DNA from: Methanobacteriota archaeon | GTDB taxonomy: Archaea > Thermoplasmatota > Poseidoniia > Poseidoniales > SP79 | Direction of reading: 5' to 3' | Length of the DNA: 25,426 nt | Assembly (NCBI GenBank): GCA_002715545.1 | Contig: PAZI01000055.1 | Location: 1-25,426 of the forward strand | Shown here: in pieces, positions 1 through 8,050 of the stretch | Numbering within the stretch: the stretch's first letter is position 1 | Layout of the letters: every line of letters starts with the position of its first letter | Notes under the pieces: model-generated | Told to the model about the DNA's origin: nothing | The model's input: the letters and a program-made list of their open reading frames with translations, nothing else | Databases searched by the model: none | Program-made: the position numbers and the translations under genes

Positions 1-179
1 GGAGCGGATACTCATCACTTGCAGTCGGTCACAGCCAGAGCGCTTCTGCTGGCTGGATTTATCTGTTTTACGAACACGATCCATTCAAGGGATCACACAT
101 GACTCGCTTCAATCTAACTTGGGTACTTCAAGGAAAAGTTACCGGGAACGGAACACTTCCTAAGTTAAAGCGTGATTAG
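1..179 (+). CDS. C-terminal fragment, probable BNR-repeat sialidase-like protein (5' end outside window)
   Basis: An open frame enters from the left edge (first whole codon at base 3) and ends at TAG 177-179, giving 58 visible residues. It begins SGYSSLAV and continues with GWIYLFYEHD and then MTRFNLTWVLQG. This order (GYS-L near a strand, a 'LFYE' strand, then an 'ARFNLEWL'-like closing strand) is how the last propeller blade of secreted exo-sialidases ends in Planctomycetes and Verrucomicrobia, where the typical form is GYS.L..L..G.I.LLYE followed by FARFNLEWL. The Asp-box repeats and catalytic Tyr/Glu/Arg would lie upstream, outside the window, so the enzyme class is a family resemblance only. 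A short basic tail (KLKRD) follows. It is separated from the next gene by 178 bases and is probably a different transcription unit. Another propeller hydrolase is possible. Confidence 0.6.
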   Translation, partial: SGYSSLAVGHSQSASAGWIYLFYEHDPFKGSHMTRFNLTWVLQGKVTGNGTLPKLKRD

Positions 180-357
180 CACGAGGGGCATTCTCCCAAA
201 AGCTTACTATTCAAAAGTAAACAACTCAAACGCTTCAGCTTGTGATCGGGGTGTGACAGTTTGTGGGCCACCTCAAATGCGATTTTTTTTATGCACTTTC
301 AAATATTTGTTTTGACTCATTGCAATCCAATCTGGGAAAACCATCTTTTTTAAGCTT

Positions 358-2301
358 GTGGCTTCTCAAATGCCAAAAAATAATAGCCAGCTAAATCATT
401 TGTTTTCAAAAGGATGCTTCATTTTTATTTGCCTAATATTTTGTGCTATTGTCGCATCCGGTTGCGGCTCAAATTCTGGCGATAATACCGAACCTCAAAT
501 CAACCAGAATGAAACCAAATCTCCGTCTCAGGAAATTGTAAATAAGCAAATACTGGAGCAATTAACGAAACTCAGAGAAGAAACTTCTGAGCTTCGAGGA
601 AAAATGGAAGAATTGCAGACTCGCAATACGGAACAGAAGATTACGAATATTCCAGCCCAGACAGTTCCAAAACCAATTCCAACCCCAGTAAATTCGTTAA
701 TAACGCATCGGCCAGAAGTCGTCGAATTTCCAATTAACACAGCCGCTGCAATTGGTAATTTGGATCGAGTCAAGGAGTTGGTCGATAGCGGGGTCGATAT
801 TAATAAAATAACCGATGACTCTACCCCTCTACATCAAGCAATTGAAAATGGGAGGATGGAGATTGCTGAATATCTCATCAACAAGGGAGCAGATGTAAAC
901 AAAAAGAATACATCAGGCCTATTACCCATACAATTAGCACAGGCTTACGGTCGCACCAGTCTGGAGAAACTACTAATAAAAGCGGGAGCAAAGCAAATAA
1001 GTTTAAATGAAATTGTTAACAATAACACACCTCCAGAAAATAAATCTGAATTTGTAGATCTGGATATTAATTATTTAGCTTATGAAGCGATAACTAAAGG
1101 AGACACAAATAAACTTAAAGACCTAATTGATAAGGGACTTAAGGTCAATATGCGTTTCGAAAAGCGAATAATCGCAGATTCCCGATACCCTGAGGGCATG
1201 CTCCCTGTTGCAGTAGCATTACAATCAGCCAACATAGAAAGCTTTAATTTTTTATTAAAAAACAAGGCAAATATCGTTCATGATCCATCTAAAGGAGATA
1301 TGCCGCTAATACATTGCATATCCGAAATAATTAAAAATAAACATGATGGAAATTTAGAAAAAACAACAAAATTTCATAGATTTTTCACTAAACTTTTAAC
1401 AGCAAAACCGGATTTGGCTAATAAAAAAGCAAATGACAGCGCCCCTTTATTTTACGCAGCCAACCACTCAGATGAAGAATTAGTTAGTGAGCTTCTTGAT
1501 GCTGGAGCAGATCCTAATATTCAAGATGATCGCGGATTAACCCCTTTGCATGTTGCGCTGATGGCACAAAATCACAGTCATGGTATTGAACACGAAGAGC
1601 ATGGCCATCAGGAGGAAATAGGAATTCTACTTATTAAACGAGGCGCCAAAATAGATATATTAGGAAACAATGGTGAAAACGCACTAATTTTGGCATGTGC
1701 TGGAGGATATTTAAATCTAGTCAAAAAAATGTTTGAAAAAGGGGCCTCCCCAAATACTTCTGATTCTTCCGGTGTTACGCCTTTATCAGCCACTTTGATG
1801 GCGTCAGCAATCATAGAGGATACCAGTCGACATGAACAAATAGCGAAACTACTTGTAGAATCAGGAGCAAACTTGATGGTTAAAGACCTAAATGGCCAAA
1901 GTATTCTTGAGATGGCAGTAAGATTAGAAAACGATGAATTATCAATATTATTTGTCAACAAACACAAAGATTTAGGTGAAAATGAACTGGGATCAAGGTT
2001 GCTTGTCTCTGCTTCTGCTTCAGGAAGTCTCAAGGTTGCTGAAGCGCTCATTGAAAAGGGAGTGAGCGTAAACAGCGTTGATGATAAGGGCCAAACTGCG
2101 CTACACGCCGCAGCCAAAGCCGGCCGATTAAAACTTTGTAGCTTCTTAATAAATTCTGGTTCTGATATAAACGCACGATTAACAGAGGGGCCATTTGCAG
2201 GCGACACTCCGCTCGATTTCGCTTACTCTGGAAGAAACGATGATAAAATAAACGTCCTTCAATTATTAAAAAGTGCTGGAGCAAAAAGCGGAAGGAATTA
2301 G
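358..2301 (+). CDS. Ankyrin-repeat lipoprotein with N-terminal coiled coil
   Basis: 647 residues. The start is GTG at 358; an in-frame ATG at 370 (residue 5) is equally plausible, and neither has a clear Shine-Dalgarno site. A basic N-region and hydrophobic stretch (about residues 18-34) end in ASGC with Cys36, a usable lipobox, so an exported lipid-anchored protein is likely. Residues ~58-95 (QILEQLTKLREETSELRGKM and on) form a heptad coiled coil, then a Pro-rich linker to ~120. From ~127 to 645 there are ankyrin repeats of the form TPLH.A...G....A..L...GAD.N, in an N-terminal block, a more diverged middle, and a C-terminal block. A His-rich insertion (NHSHG, then H.EHGH; residues ~405-418) breaks one repeat. 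Ankyrin arrays mediate protein binding, so a scaffold role at the envelope is inferred. It opens the eight-gene cluster and lies 21 bases before the next gene. Confidence 0.9.
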   Translation: MASQMPKNNSQLNHLFSKGCFIFICLIFCAIVASGCGSNSGDNTEPQINQNETKSPSQEIVNKQILEQLTKLREETSELRGKMEELQTRNTEQKITNIPAQTVPKPIPTPVNSLITHRPEVVEFPINTAAAIGNLDRVKELVDSGVDINKITDDSTPLHQAIENGRMEIAEYLINKGADVNKKNTSGLLPIQLAQAYGRTSLEKLLIKAGAKQISLNEIVNNNTPPENKSEFVDLDINYLAYEAITKGDTNKLKDLIDKGLKVNMRFEKRIIADSRYPEGMLPVAVALQSANIESFNFLLKNKANIVHDPSKGDMPLIHCISEIIKNKHDGNLEKTTKFHRFFTKLLTAKPDLANKKANDSAPLFYAANHSDEELVSELLDAGADPNIQDDRGLTPLHVALMAQNHSHGIEHEEHGHQEEIGILLIKRGAKIDILGNNGENALILACAGGYLNLVKKMFEKGASPNTSDSSGVTPLSATLMASAIIEDTSRHEQIAKLLVESGANLMVKDLNGQSILEMAVRLENDELSILFVNKHKDLGENELGSRLLVSASASGSLKVAEALIEKGVSVNSVDDKGQTALHAAAKAGRLKLCSFLINSGSDINARLTEGPFAGDTPLDFAYSGRNDDKINVLQLLKSAGAKSGRN

Positions 2302-2322
2302 TCATTATTTAATCATGATAAA

Positions 2323-4062
2323 ATGCTGTTAGAAACCTTGAACACGCTCTTTAAAAAAAGGACAACCTTGGAAGGCAAACTCAAAGCCAATATGATATTC
2401 CAGAAAGTTTTAAGTTTAATAACTACCTTTTTTCTTCTCATTTCCAATTTATCTATAATAGCACAATCAATAACCCCAGTTCTAAATTATCAAGGAAGAG
2501 TCAATATTGACTTAAATGGAAAGCAGACAACTTATAGCGGTGCAGTTGGGTATTTTAAATTTGCAATAATCAATTTTAATAAAACGATAAGCTACTGGAG
2601 CAACGACGGCACCAGTCAGAATGGATCAGAACCGGAAACATCTTTATCAGTCGCTTTCCCAAATGGGGACGGAGTTTTTTCGGTTTCACTTGGCGGTGGC
2701 TCAATGGAGCCGTTAAACGCTCATAAATTTTCAGATCCAAACACACTTTTGAGAGTTTGGTTTAGTTCTGACGACATTGAATTTGAAGAATTAAAGCCCA
2801 ACGAGCGATTTTCAATAGTCCCTTATGCATTCAGAGCGCAGGTGGCAGATGCTGTTTCTCCTGGCGCATTAATACCAGATCAACTCTCAAATCAATTTAG
2901 CGGTATGACAATGGTCTCCGATGATCCGAATGACAAAAGACTCGAAAGCATGGGTTTTGCAAGATATGCAAAGATGGATTCTGCCCCCTGGTTCGACATA
3001 AATAGAGATTTGGCGCCACTGCCTCTCACTGGTCATTCTGCAGTTGTGGGTGTTTTGGGCTCCAAATTATATGGAATGTATATATGGGGTGGTACACCTG
3101 GAAAGGGCAACTACCCAACACAAGGGTGGTTATATAATTTTGATGGCGATTATTGGTCATTATTATCAAGTGCAGATGCGCCTAGCGGTAGGGTGGGGCA
3201 TACAGCTGTTTGGGCCGATACAAATATGATAATTTGGGGTGGGGTAGGAGAATCGGGTTATCTTTCTGATGGAGGGGTCTATTCATCATCGACATTATCA
3301 TGGGAGTCTATTCCCGCTCTTAGAGTCCAATTTTTCTCTCCCAGACAAGGGCATACCGCAGTATGGACAGAGAGTGAAATGCTTATCTGGGGTGGCAGAA
3401 ATCAATTTGATCAAATGAATGATGGAGTAGCATACAATTCTACGACTGAAAAATGGAGACTACTTAGTTCCGATCATAATTTGAGCGCCCGCACTGAACA
3501 CACAGCAATTTGGACTGGCAGTGAGATGTTGATTTGGGGCGGCAAAGGCAGGAATGGATTTTTGAGTGATGGGGCTGCTTATGATCCAAGTACTGATAAA
3601 TGGCGCGAGATAAGTAATGAGAATAAGCCAAATGCAAGATCAGGCCATACTGCAATTTGGACTGGGATTGAAATGCTAATTTGGGGCGGCAAAACGGAGG
3701 GTTTTTCAGGTGTCAATGTTAGTGCCTATAATCCTCAGAAAGACCAGTGGAGAATAATCAATGCTCAAGGCGGCCCCGAGCCTAGAGAAGGGCACACAGC
3801 TAATTGGACGGGATCAGAAATGGTTATTTTCGGCGGACAAACATCAATAGGAGCCGTGAATACGGGCTTTGCATTGGACCCCCAAAAGAATAAATGGAGA
3901 TCGCTAACGACATCAGGGAATCCGATGGAGAGAGCAATGCATACTGCGGTTTGGACTGGTTCCGATCTGGTTGTCTTTGGTGGCTTAAAAAACGGCGCGC
4001 CCCTTTCTTCACCGCAGAGGGTTAACCTTGGAGCAACTTGGTATTTATACAGAAAGTTATAG
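2323..4062 (+). CDS. Secreted protein with YQG module and seven Kelch-like propeller repeats
   Basis: 579 residues from ATG 2323. The internal ATG at 2392 (residue 24) gives a much more ordinary signal peptide (MIFQKVLSLITTFFLLISN, cut near IIAQS), so the true start may be there; neither start has a good ribosome site. Residues ~50-178 form the 'NYQGR ... GVFSVSLG ... NERFSIVPYAFRA' module, which also forms the N-terminus of the collar protein downstream and is known from bacterial tail-fibre-like secreted proteins. Residues ~231-579 contain seven repeats of about 49-51 residues with the pattern GHTA.WTGSEMLIWGG ... YDPSTDKWR, characteristic of Kelch/galactose-oxidase-type blades, enough for one closed seven-bladed propeller. 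I see no catalytic set, so binding of protein or glycan is the likely role. It sits between genes 1 and 3 with gaps of 21 and 25 bases. Confidence 0.92.
   Translation: MLLETLNTLFKKRTTLEGKLKANMIFQKVLSLITTFFLLISNLSIIAQSITPVLNYQGRVNIDLNGKQTTYSGAVGYFKFAIINFNKTISYWSNDGTSQNGSEPETSLSVAFPNGDGVFSVSLGGGSMEPLNAHKFSDPNTLLRVWFSSDDIEFEELKPNERFSIVPYAFRAQVADAVSPGALIPDQLSNQFSGMTMVSDDPNDKRLESMGFARYAKMDSAPWFDINRDLAPLPLTGHSAVVGVLGSKLYGMYIWGGTPGKGNYPTQGWLYNFDGDYWSLLSSADAPSGRVGHTAVWADTNMIIWGGVGESGYLSDGGVYSSSTLSWESIPALRVQFFSPRQGHTAVWTESEMLIWGGRNQFDQMNDGVAYNSTTEKWRLLSSDHNLSARTEHTAIWTGSEMLIWGGKGRNGFLSDGAAYDPSTDKWREISNENKPNARSGHTAIWTGIEMLIWGGKTEGFSGVNVSAYNPQKDQWRIINAQGGPEPREGHTANWTGSEMVIFGGQTSIGAVNTGFALDPQKNKWRSLTTSGNPMERAMHTAVWTGSDLVVFGGLKNGAPLSSPQRVNLGATWYLYRKL
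3013..4059 (+). repeat. Seven tandem Kelch-like repeats (coding)
   Basis: Seven consecutive coding units of roughly 150 bases each encode the same blade pattern (GHTA.W..SEM.IWGG). Blades 3, 4 and 5 are the most alike (HTAIWTG.EMLIWGG). Blade 1 is the most diverged and blade 7 ends without the usual closing W-R strand, finishing in LYRKL. The likeness of the central blades suggests recent duplication within the gene. Confidence 0.8.
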
Positions 4063-4074
4063 TAACCTATAAAT

Positions 4075-4079
4075 AAGGA
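4075..4079 (+). promoter_or_regulatory. Ribosome binding site for the 892-residue protein
   Basis: AAGGA lies 8 bases before ATG 4088. It is the clearest Shine-Dalgarno match in the cluster, where most starts lack one, and it supports the chosen start. Confidence 0.6.
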
Positions 4080-4087
4080 CATTAAAG

Positions 4088-6766
4088 ATGAGACATAAAA
4101 TCAAAATATTTCTTCTGCTAAACTTTCTTTTTAGCGGTCTTAGTGTTTCTGGGCAGTGGTCAACACAAACAATTAATTTAAAACCTGGCTGGAACGGGGT
4201 TTATCTTCATGTCGATGCGTCATATAGCACAATAAATGATTTGGCTGGCTTAGATGAAAATATCGAGGAGATTTGGCTTTGGAAACCCGAATCAACAGAT
4301 GCTCAATTTATAAAGAGTCCGGACTCTCCCACTAATCAAAAATCAAGGTGGCTCAGCTGGACAAAGAAAAAAGGGCCCTCATCAAGTTTGCAGCGTTTAA
4401 TTGGAAACTCGGCATATCTCGTTAGATTTGGGTCTACCAACAACCAGGGCAAATGGGTTCCATCATCAAATAAGAACTGGGACATTAAAGGGCGGCCAGT
4501 TCCTCCGGCATATAACTGGACTTCCACTGGATTGAACTTGATAGGGTTTCCCTCGGATTCAACAAGTGCACCTTCGATAGATTCATATTTCCCCCAAGGC
4601 GTTATGAATGATCTCGAGTTTTTTAAATATAGCGGCGGTAATTTGAGCGAAATCAACCCAGTACCCGATCAAGTGTTTGCTTTGCGAAATACTATAGTGA
4701 AACGCGGGGAAGCATTTTGGGTGAGATCCAAAAGCGGCAAATTCAATAATTATTTTTCTGCGTTTGATATTGTTCTGCAGGATTACCGCGGCGTTGTTTA
4801 TGGCCAAAATCGAGGACAATATAGAATCATAATACGCAACCGAACCAATCGAGGACTTGTTGTTGCAATCAAGCACAATGAAACTGAATCAGCCCCAATA
4901 AAACCAGATGGAGTCAATTCCTATTCAAAGGGGATGAAGTTAATGATTAGAGGAGAGCTAAACCCGGTGAATCTTACCTATACTCATTCTAATTTGAACG
5001 CTGGCGACAGCCATCAAGTAACACTGGCAGCTGCCGGGAAGCCAGGATCCAGTAAAGAAATCATTATAGGGCTTGATAGAAGCAGCATGGCTGGCGCGGC
5101 AGGTGGAAAAAGTTTTGGTGCACTTTTAGAGCTGTCCGATTCCCTTGGCCATACAGAGATGATACTCCCGGCAAGTGCTATAAAGACAGCTAACACTGGA
5201 CTTTGGGTCGGAACGGCAAAAATAAATGAAGTGCGACACGACCTAACTTTCTTCAAGGAAAACCCTGTTACAAAATCAATCCAATTGGATTCATCTGGTA
5301 AGGCTCAAATTATGGCCAGAAATGACAATTACGGCAAGGTTGCAAACCCATATCCGCTACGCTTAATTCTTCATCAGGGAGAAGAATTGAAAAATGGACT
5401 GAAACTTTTTCAAACCATCTACCATGGCGTTCAAAAGGGAGCAGAGCAACTCACACAGACAATTCTCACAACCAATGAATCCGATCTTGAACCGACCCAA
5501 TTAGCTTCTGCAAGAAGAGTTTCTTCCGTACATTTACCATGGCGCAAAAACAATACTTTTTGGACTTGTGCCGGACAGGTGTCATCAGGTGAAAGCGTTG
5601 TCGTTTCGGTAAAGACAGATTACAATGATCATTCATCAAATCCGTTTCTACACACCTATAGTCCCGATCATGACAATATAGATGCCAGGTTTAAGAAAGA
5701 GCAGCTACAGGGTGTGGAATCATTTGGTATCATTAGAGATATTCGTCTTAATTTCGACCCTGTCCCAAAAGACTTTGATTCTCTAACCAAACTTCAGAGA
5801 CGCTTGGAGGGCAAGTATACTGAAATAATAACACTAGAAGGCACTGGTAGTGAAAAAACTCATTACTTTACCCGTGGCACATTTTTCCTCAATCGCATAA
5901 GCACACACACACATCTTGGAGCTGACGGCGCACAGTCTAACGAATCGCAAGGTTCTGATGTTGCCAGCGAAAATGCACATGTGCCAACATACGCACAAGG
6001 TCGCATAGGCGCTAAGTTGTACTACGCCTTAAATTTAATAAAACCAGCTGTTCCTGCATTGTACTTTGAAGAAGGAGACGATATTCCTGAAGGCAAAAAG
6101 TTAGGTGATATTAAGAGCCCAGCTCTTCCCGCAGTTTATGATCAAAACACCCTTTATGCCGGTATAAAGGGTTTAACTTCTCATGCTAACTATCCCGATT
6201 CGCCAGACCAAACATTCGATCTTCCATATTTTGAATTCCCCAATTTAGCCCAAATAGACAAAATTCCACATGCGCTGGATCATAAAGATCATTACGGCTC
6301 TCTCATACAAGGTTATTTTCATCCAGACAAAACAGGGTGGTACAGGTTTTCACTTTCATCAACAGACGAAGGACAACTTTGGTTAAGCCCGGACTCGAGC
6401 CAAAAAAATAAAAAATTAATTGCAACAGCCAAATCAAAAAAAACGAGAGATTATAGCAATGCTGTTAGCCAGTCAGCGCCAATTCATCTTCAGCGTGGCG
6501 GTGCATATTACATCGAAACAGTTCACAGAGAAACAACCGGTGGAGATTCAATCTCAGTCTCTTTTCATTATGGAAAAATCGTGTCATTAATTTCTGATTT
6601 CTCAGATGGTGACCTGCCTATAGCCGGAAAATATTTGTCCCCCTACAAAGCGCCTGCATTCGTCGCGAACACCGGAAACCAGTTCCAAGATGAAGAAGGC
6701 GATGGCGACGGCGATGAAGGTGGCGACGGCGATGAAGGTGGAGATGGCGATGAAGGTGGCGAATAA
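4088..6766 (+). CDS. Large secreted PVC-type protein with PA14 domain and acidic GDGDEG tail
   Basis: 892 residues. A good Shine-Dalgarno site (AAGGA) and a clear signal peptide (MRHKIKIFLLLNFLFSG, cut near SVSG/Q23) fix the start. The mature N-terminus INLKPGWNGVYLHVD, followed by 'IEEIWLW', 'LIGFP' and 'GEAFWVRS', belongs to a family I know from large secreted proteins of Verrucomicrobia and Planctomycetes. The middle carries 'GLWVGTAKINEV', 'PYPLRLILH' and 'FLHTYSPDHDN', also typical of that family. Residues ~690-830 form a PA14 domain (LIQGYFHPDKTGWYRF, then GQLWLSPD and GGAYYIE), usually glycan-binding, followed by DLPIAGKYLSP, which recurs after the PA14 of the giant protein. The last ~25 residues are almost only Gly, Asp and Glu in GDGDEG repeats, possibly binding calcium. 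It is 25 bases after gene 2 and 54 before gene 4. No enzyme motif was seen; an adhesin or structural role is inferred. Confidence 0.93.
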   Translation: MRHKIKIFLLLNFLFSGLSVSGQWSTQTINLKPGWNGVYLHVDASYSTINDLAGLDENIEEIWLWKPESTDAQFIKSPDSPTNQKSRWLSWTKKKGPSSSLQRLIGNSAYLVRFGSTNNQGKWVPSSNKNWDIKGRPVPPAYNWTSTGLNLIGFPSDSTSAPSIDSYFPQGVMNDLEFFKYSGGNLSEINPVPDQVFALRNTIVKRGEAFWVRSKSGKFNNYFSAFDIVLQDYRGVVYGQNRGQYRIIIRNRTNRGLVVAIKHNETESAPIKPDGVNSYSKGMKLMIRGELNPVNLTYTHSNLNAGDSHQVTLAAAGKPGSSKEIIIGLDRSSMAGAAGGKSFGALLELSDSLGHTEMILPASAIKTANTGLWVGTAKINEVRHDLTFFKENPVTKSIQLDSSGKAQIMARNDNYGKVANPYPLRLILHQGEELKNGLKLFQTIYHGVQKGAEQLTQTILTTNESDLEPTQLASARRVSSVHLPWRKNNTFWTCAGQVSSGESVVVSVKTDYNDHSSNPFLHTYSPDHDNIDARFKKEQLQGVESFGIIRDIRLNFDPVPKDFDSLTKLQRRLEGKYTEIITLEGTGSEKTHYFTRGTFFLNRISTHTHLGADGAQSNESQGSDVASENAHVPTYAQGRIGAKLYYALNLIKPAVPALYFEEGDDIPEGKKLGDIKSPALPAVYDQNTLYAGIKGLTSHANYPDSPDQTFDLPYFEFPNLAQIDKIPHALDHKDHYGSLIQGYFHPDKTGWYRFSLSSTDEGQLWLSPDSSQKNKKLIATAKSKKTRDYSNAVSQSAPIHLQRGGAYYIETVHRETTGGDSISVSFHYGKIVSLISDFSDGDLPIAGKYLSPYKAPAFVANTGNQFQDEEGDGDGDEGGDGDEGGDGDEGGE
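6704..6757 (+). repeat. Three tandem 18-base repeats encoding GDGDEG
   Basis: Units at 6704-6721, 6722-6739 and 6740-6757 each encode GDGDEG. The first two are identical in DNA and the third differs at two third-codon positions (GGA GAT instead of GGC GAC). They sit just before the stop of the PA14 protein. Such in-frame repeats can expand or contract by slippage without shifting the frame. Confidence 0.9.
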
Positions 6767-6820
6767 AAACAAATAATTTCAAATTATATAACTCAAATAA
6801 CAACAAACTAAAATACGAAA

Positions 6821-7915
6821 ATGACAAACAAGATTATAAGTCGACTAACCGCCCTTATTTTGGGTCTCACAATAATTGCCTATGTCAAGGCTGCTGATGT
6901 ACCGGTTAATATGACCTACCAAGGTCATTTAATGGATGCAAATGGAGATCCGCTTGGCAAGAGTCAGCCTGTTAATAAGACCGTGCAATTTCTAGTATAC
7001 GATTCTGAAGAGGGAGGCGAAACAATTTGGGCTGAAGAACAAACAGTGACTGTTGATAACGGCTATTTTAGCGTTATTCTAGGGGAAGGAACAAATCTTG
7101 AAGGATCGAACATGTTTCGAGATATGGAACCCGGTAAAGCAAACGCAGAATCCAGGTACGTTGGCCTAAAGGTTGATGGTGTAGACATAACTCCGCGCTT
7201 GAGATTGCTGACCACTCCATATGCACATTTACCCCAGCATGCCGTATTAGCAAAAAATGCGACCCGAGCTGCCTCAGCGCAAATCGCCGACACCTTATCA
7301 AACACGGGCGCAGCACGTGATGGTTTAGGTTTTGTTCCAGTCGGTGGTATAATTATGTGGAACAAATCTAATTTCCCAACCGGTTGGGCAGTTTGTAATG
7401 GATCAAACGGCACCCCCGACCTTAGAGGTCGCTTTGTAATGGGGGTTGGAAATTCAAGCGGTAAAACACCGGATAATGATAATTGGACAAACGGCAACAA
7501 GACATTAGGGAACAAAGGGGGCGCAAGCCACATTGTGATCAAGACCAAGCACTTGGCTAGCCACACACACTCTGTAGGAGACAAGAGTATCGGATCGCAT
7601 AACCACACTGGATCTACTAATAGCACAGGCAGCCATAAGCACATCCAAGGAGCCGGAAAGCACAACACCGGGCATACGATGCCTTGGGGGTATGCTCAAA
7701 AGGGTCCTAACGACCAGTACGAAGTTGCGGATAGCGACGAAAATAATGAATGGCTTGCCTATACTTCAAGCTCAGGCAATCACTCCCATACCTTTACAAC
7801 AAATAATGGAGGTTCATCAAAACACAAACATACATTGTCATCAACCGGTTCTAATAATCAACTGGAGAATCGTCCGCCTTATTTTGCGTTATATTATATC
7901 CAAAGATTACAATAA
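6821..7915 (+). CDS. Secreted phage tail-collar-like protein with HxH motifs
   Basis: 364 residues. A Sec signal peptide (MTNKIISRLTALILGLTII, cut near VKA/A24-25) is followed at ~28-150 by the YQG module (VNMTYQGHLMDANGDP ... NGYFSVILGEG ... LLTTPYAHL). From ~170 a tail-collar domain runs GGIIMWNKSNFPTGWAVCNG, then TPDLRGRFVMG at ~197, and ends NRPPYFALYYIQRLQ, as in collar domains of phage short tail fibres and microcystin-dependent-type proteins. Between these are five HxH motifs (HTH, HNH, HKH, HSH, HKH) in Gly/Ser/Thr-rich loops; in T4 gp12 similar His residues hold a metal ion in the trimer, so an intertwined metal-bound trimer is plausible here. There is no Shine-Dalgarno match before ATG 6821. 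Unlike phage fibres, it has an export signal and lacks neighbouring tail genes, pointing to a host surface fibre or adhesin. Confidence 0.92.
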   Translation: MTNKIISRLTALILGLTIIAYVKAADVPVNMTYQGHLMDANGDPLGKSQPVNKTVQFLVYDSEEGGETIWAEEQTVTVDNGYFSVILGEGTNLEGSNMFRDMEPGKANAESRYVGLKVDGVDITPRLRLLTTPYAHLPQHAVLAKNATRAASAQIADTLSNTGAARDGLGFVPVGGIIMWNKSNFPTGWAVCNGSNGTPDLRGRFVMGVGNSSGKTPDNDNWTNGNKTLGNKGGASHIVIKTKHLASHTHSVGDKSIGSHNHTGSTNSTGSHKHIQGAGKHNTGHTMPWGYAQKGPNDQYEVADSDENNEWLAYTSSSGNHSHTFTTNNGGSSKHKHTLSSTGSNNQLENRPPYFALYYIQRLQ

Positions 7916-8010
7916 AGCTTTCCTCTGTTAATTTGAACCAATTTCCCGCCATCATGGTTTTCTAGCTTGTCCTTTAATGATGTTTTTTTTGAGTGTCCTT
8001 AGTAGAAGCC

Positions 8011-8024
8011 GTCGCATAAGCGAC
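8011..8024. other. Small perfect hairpin ahead of the giant gene
   Basis: GTCGC-ATAA-GCGAC forms a 5-bp stem with a 4-base loop, 26 bases before the giant gene's ATG in the widest intergenic gap of the cluster (7916-8050). It is followed by an A-rich stretch, not a T run, so it is not a normal terminator on the + strand. It could be a leader structure or an RNA end-processing point. It is short enough to be chance. Confidence 0.3.
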
Positions 8025-8050
8025 AAAAATAAAACGATAAATTTTATATA

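Noticed and set aside
240..290. Terminator after the sialidase-like fragment (GTGGGCCAC and a T8 run)
   Set aside because: The palindrome has almost no loop and lies 14 bases from the T run, so no convincing stem plus T-tract forms.
312..340. TTGACT as a -35 box upstream of the ankyrin gene
   Set aside because: No acceptable -10 hexamer at 16-18 bases downstream (GGAAAA there).
1608..2207. 199-residue open frame on the minus strand
   Set aside because: It lies entirely over the ankyrin repeats of the + strand gene, has no domain pattern, and mirrors the repeat codons.
6618..6827. Minus-strand frame coding an Arg/His/Leu repeat protein
   Set aside because: It is the reverse reading of the GDGDEG repeats and has no export signal or start context.
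7063..7668. 201-residue open frame on the minus strand
   Set aside because: Opposite the tail-collar gene; Pro/Leu/Val-rich composition without motifs; the + strand protein is clearly real.
6821..7915. Prophage or tailocin remnant
   Set aside because: Only the collar domain is phage-like; it has a signal peptide and no sheath, tube, baseplate, capsid or integrase genes nearby.
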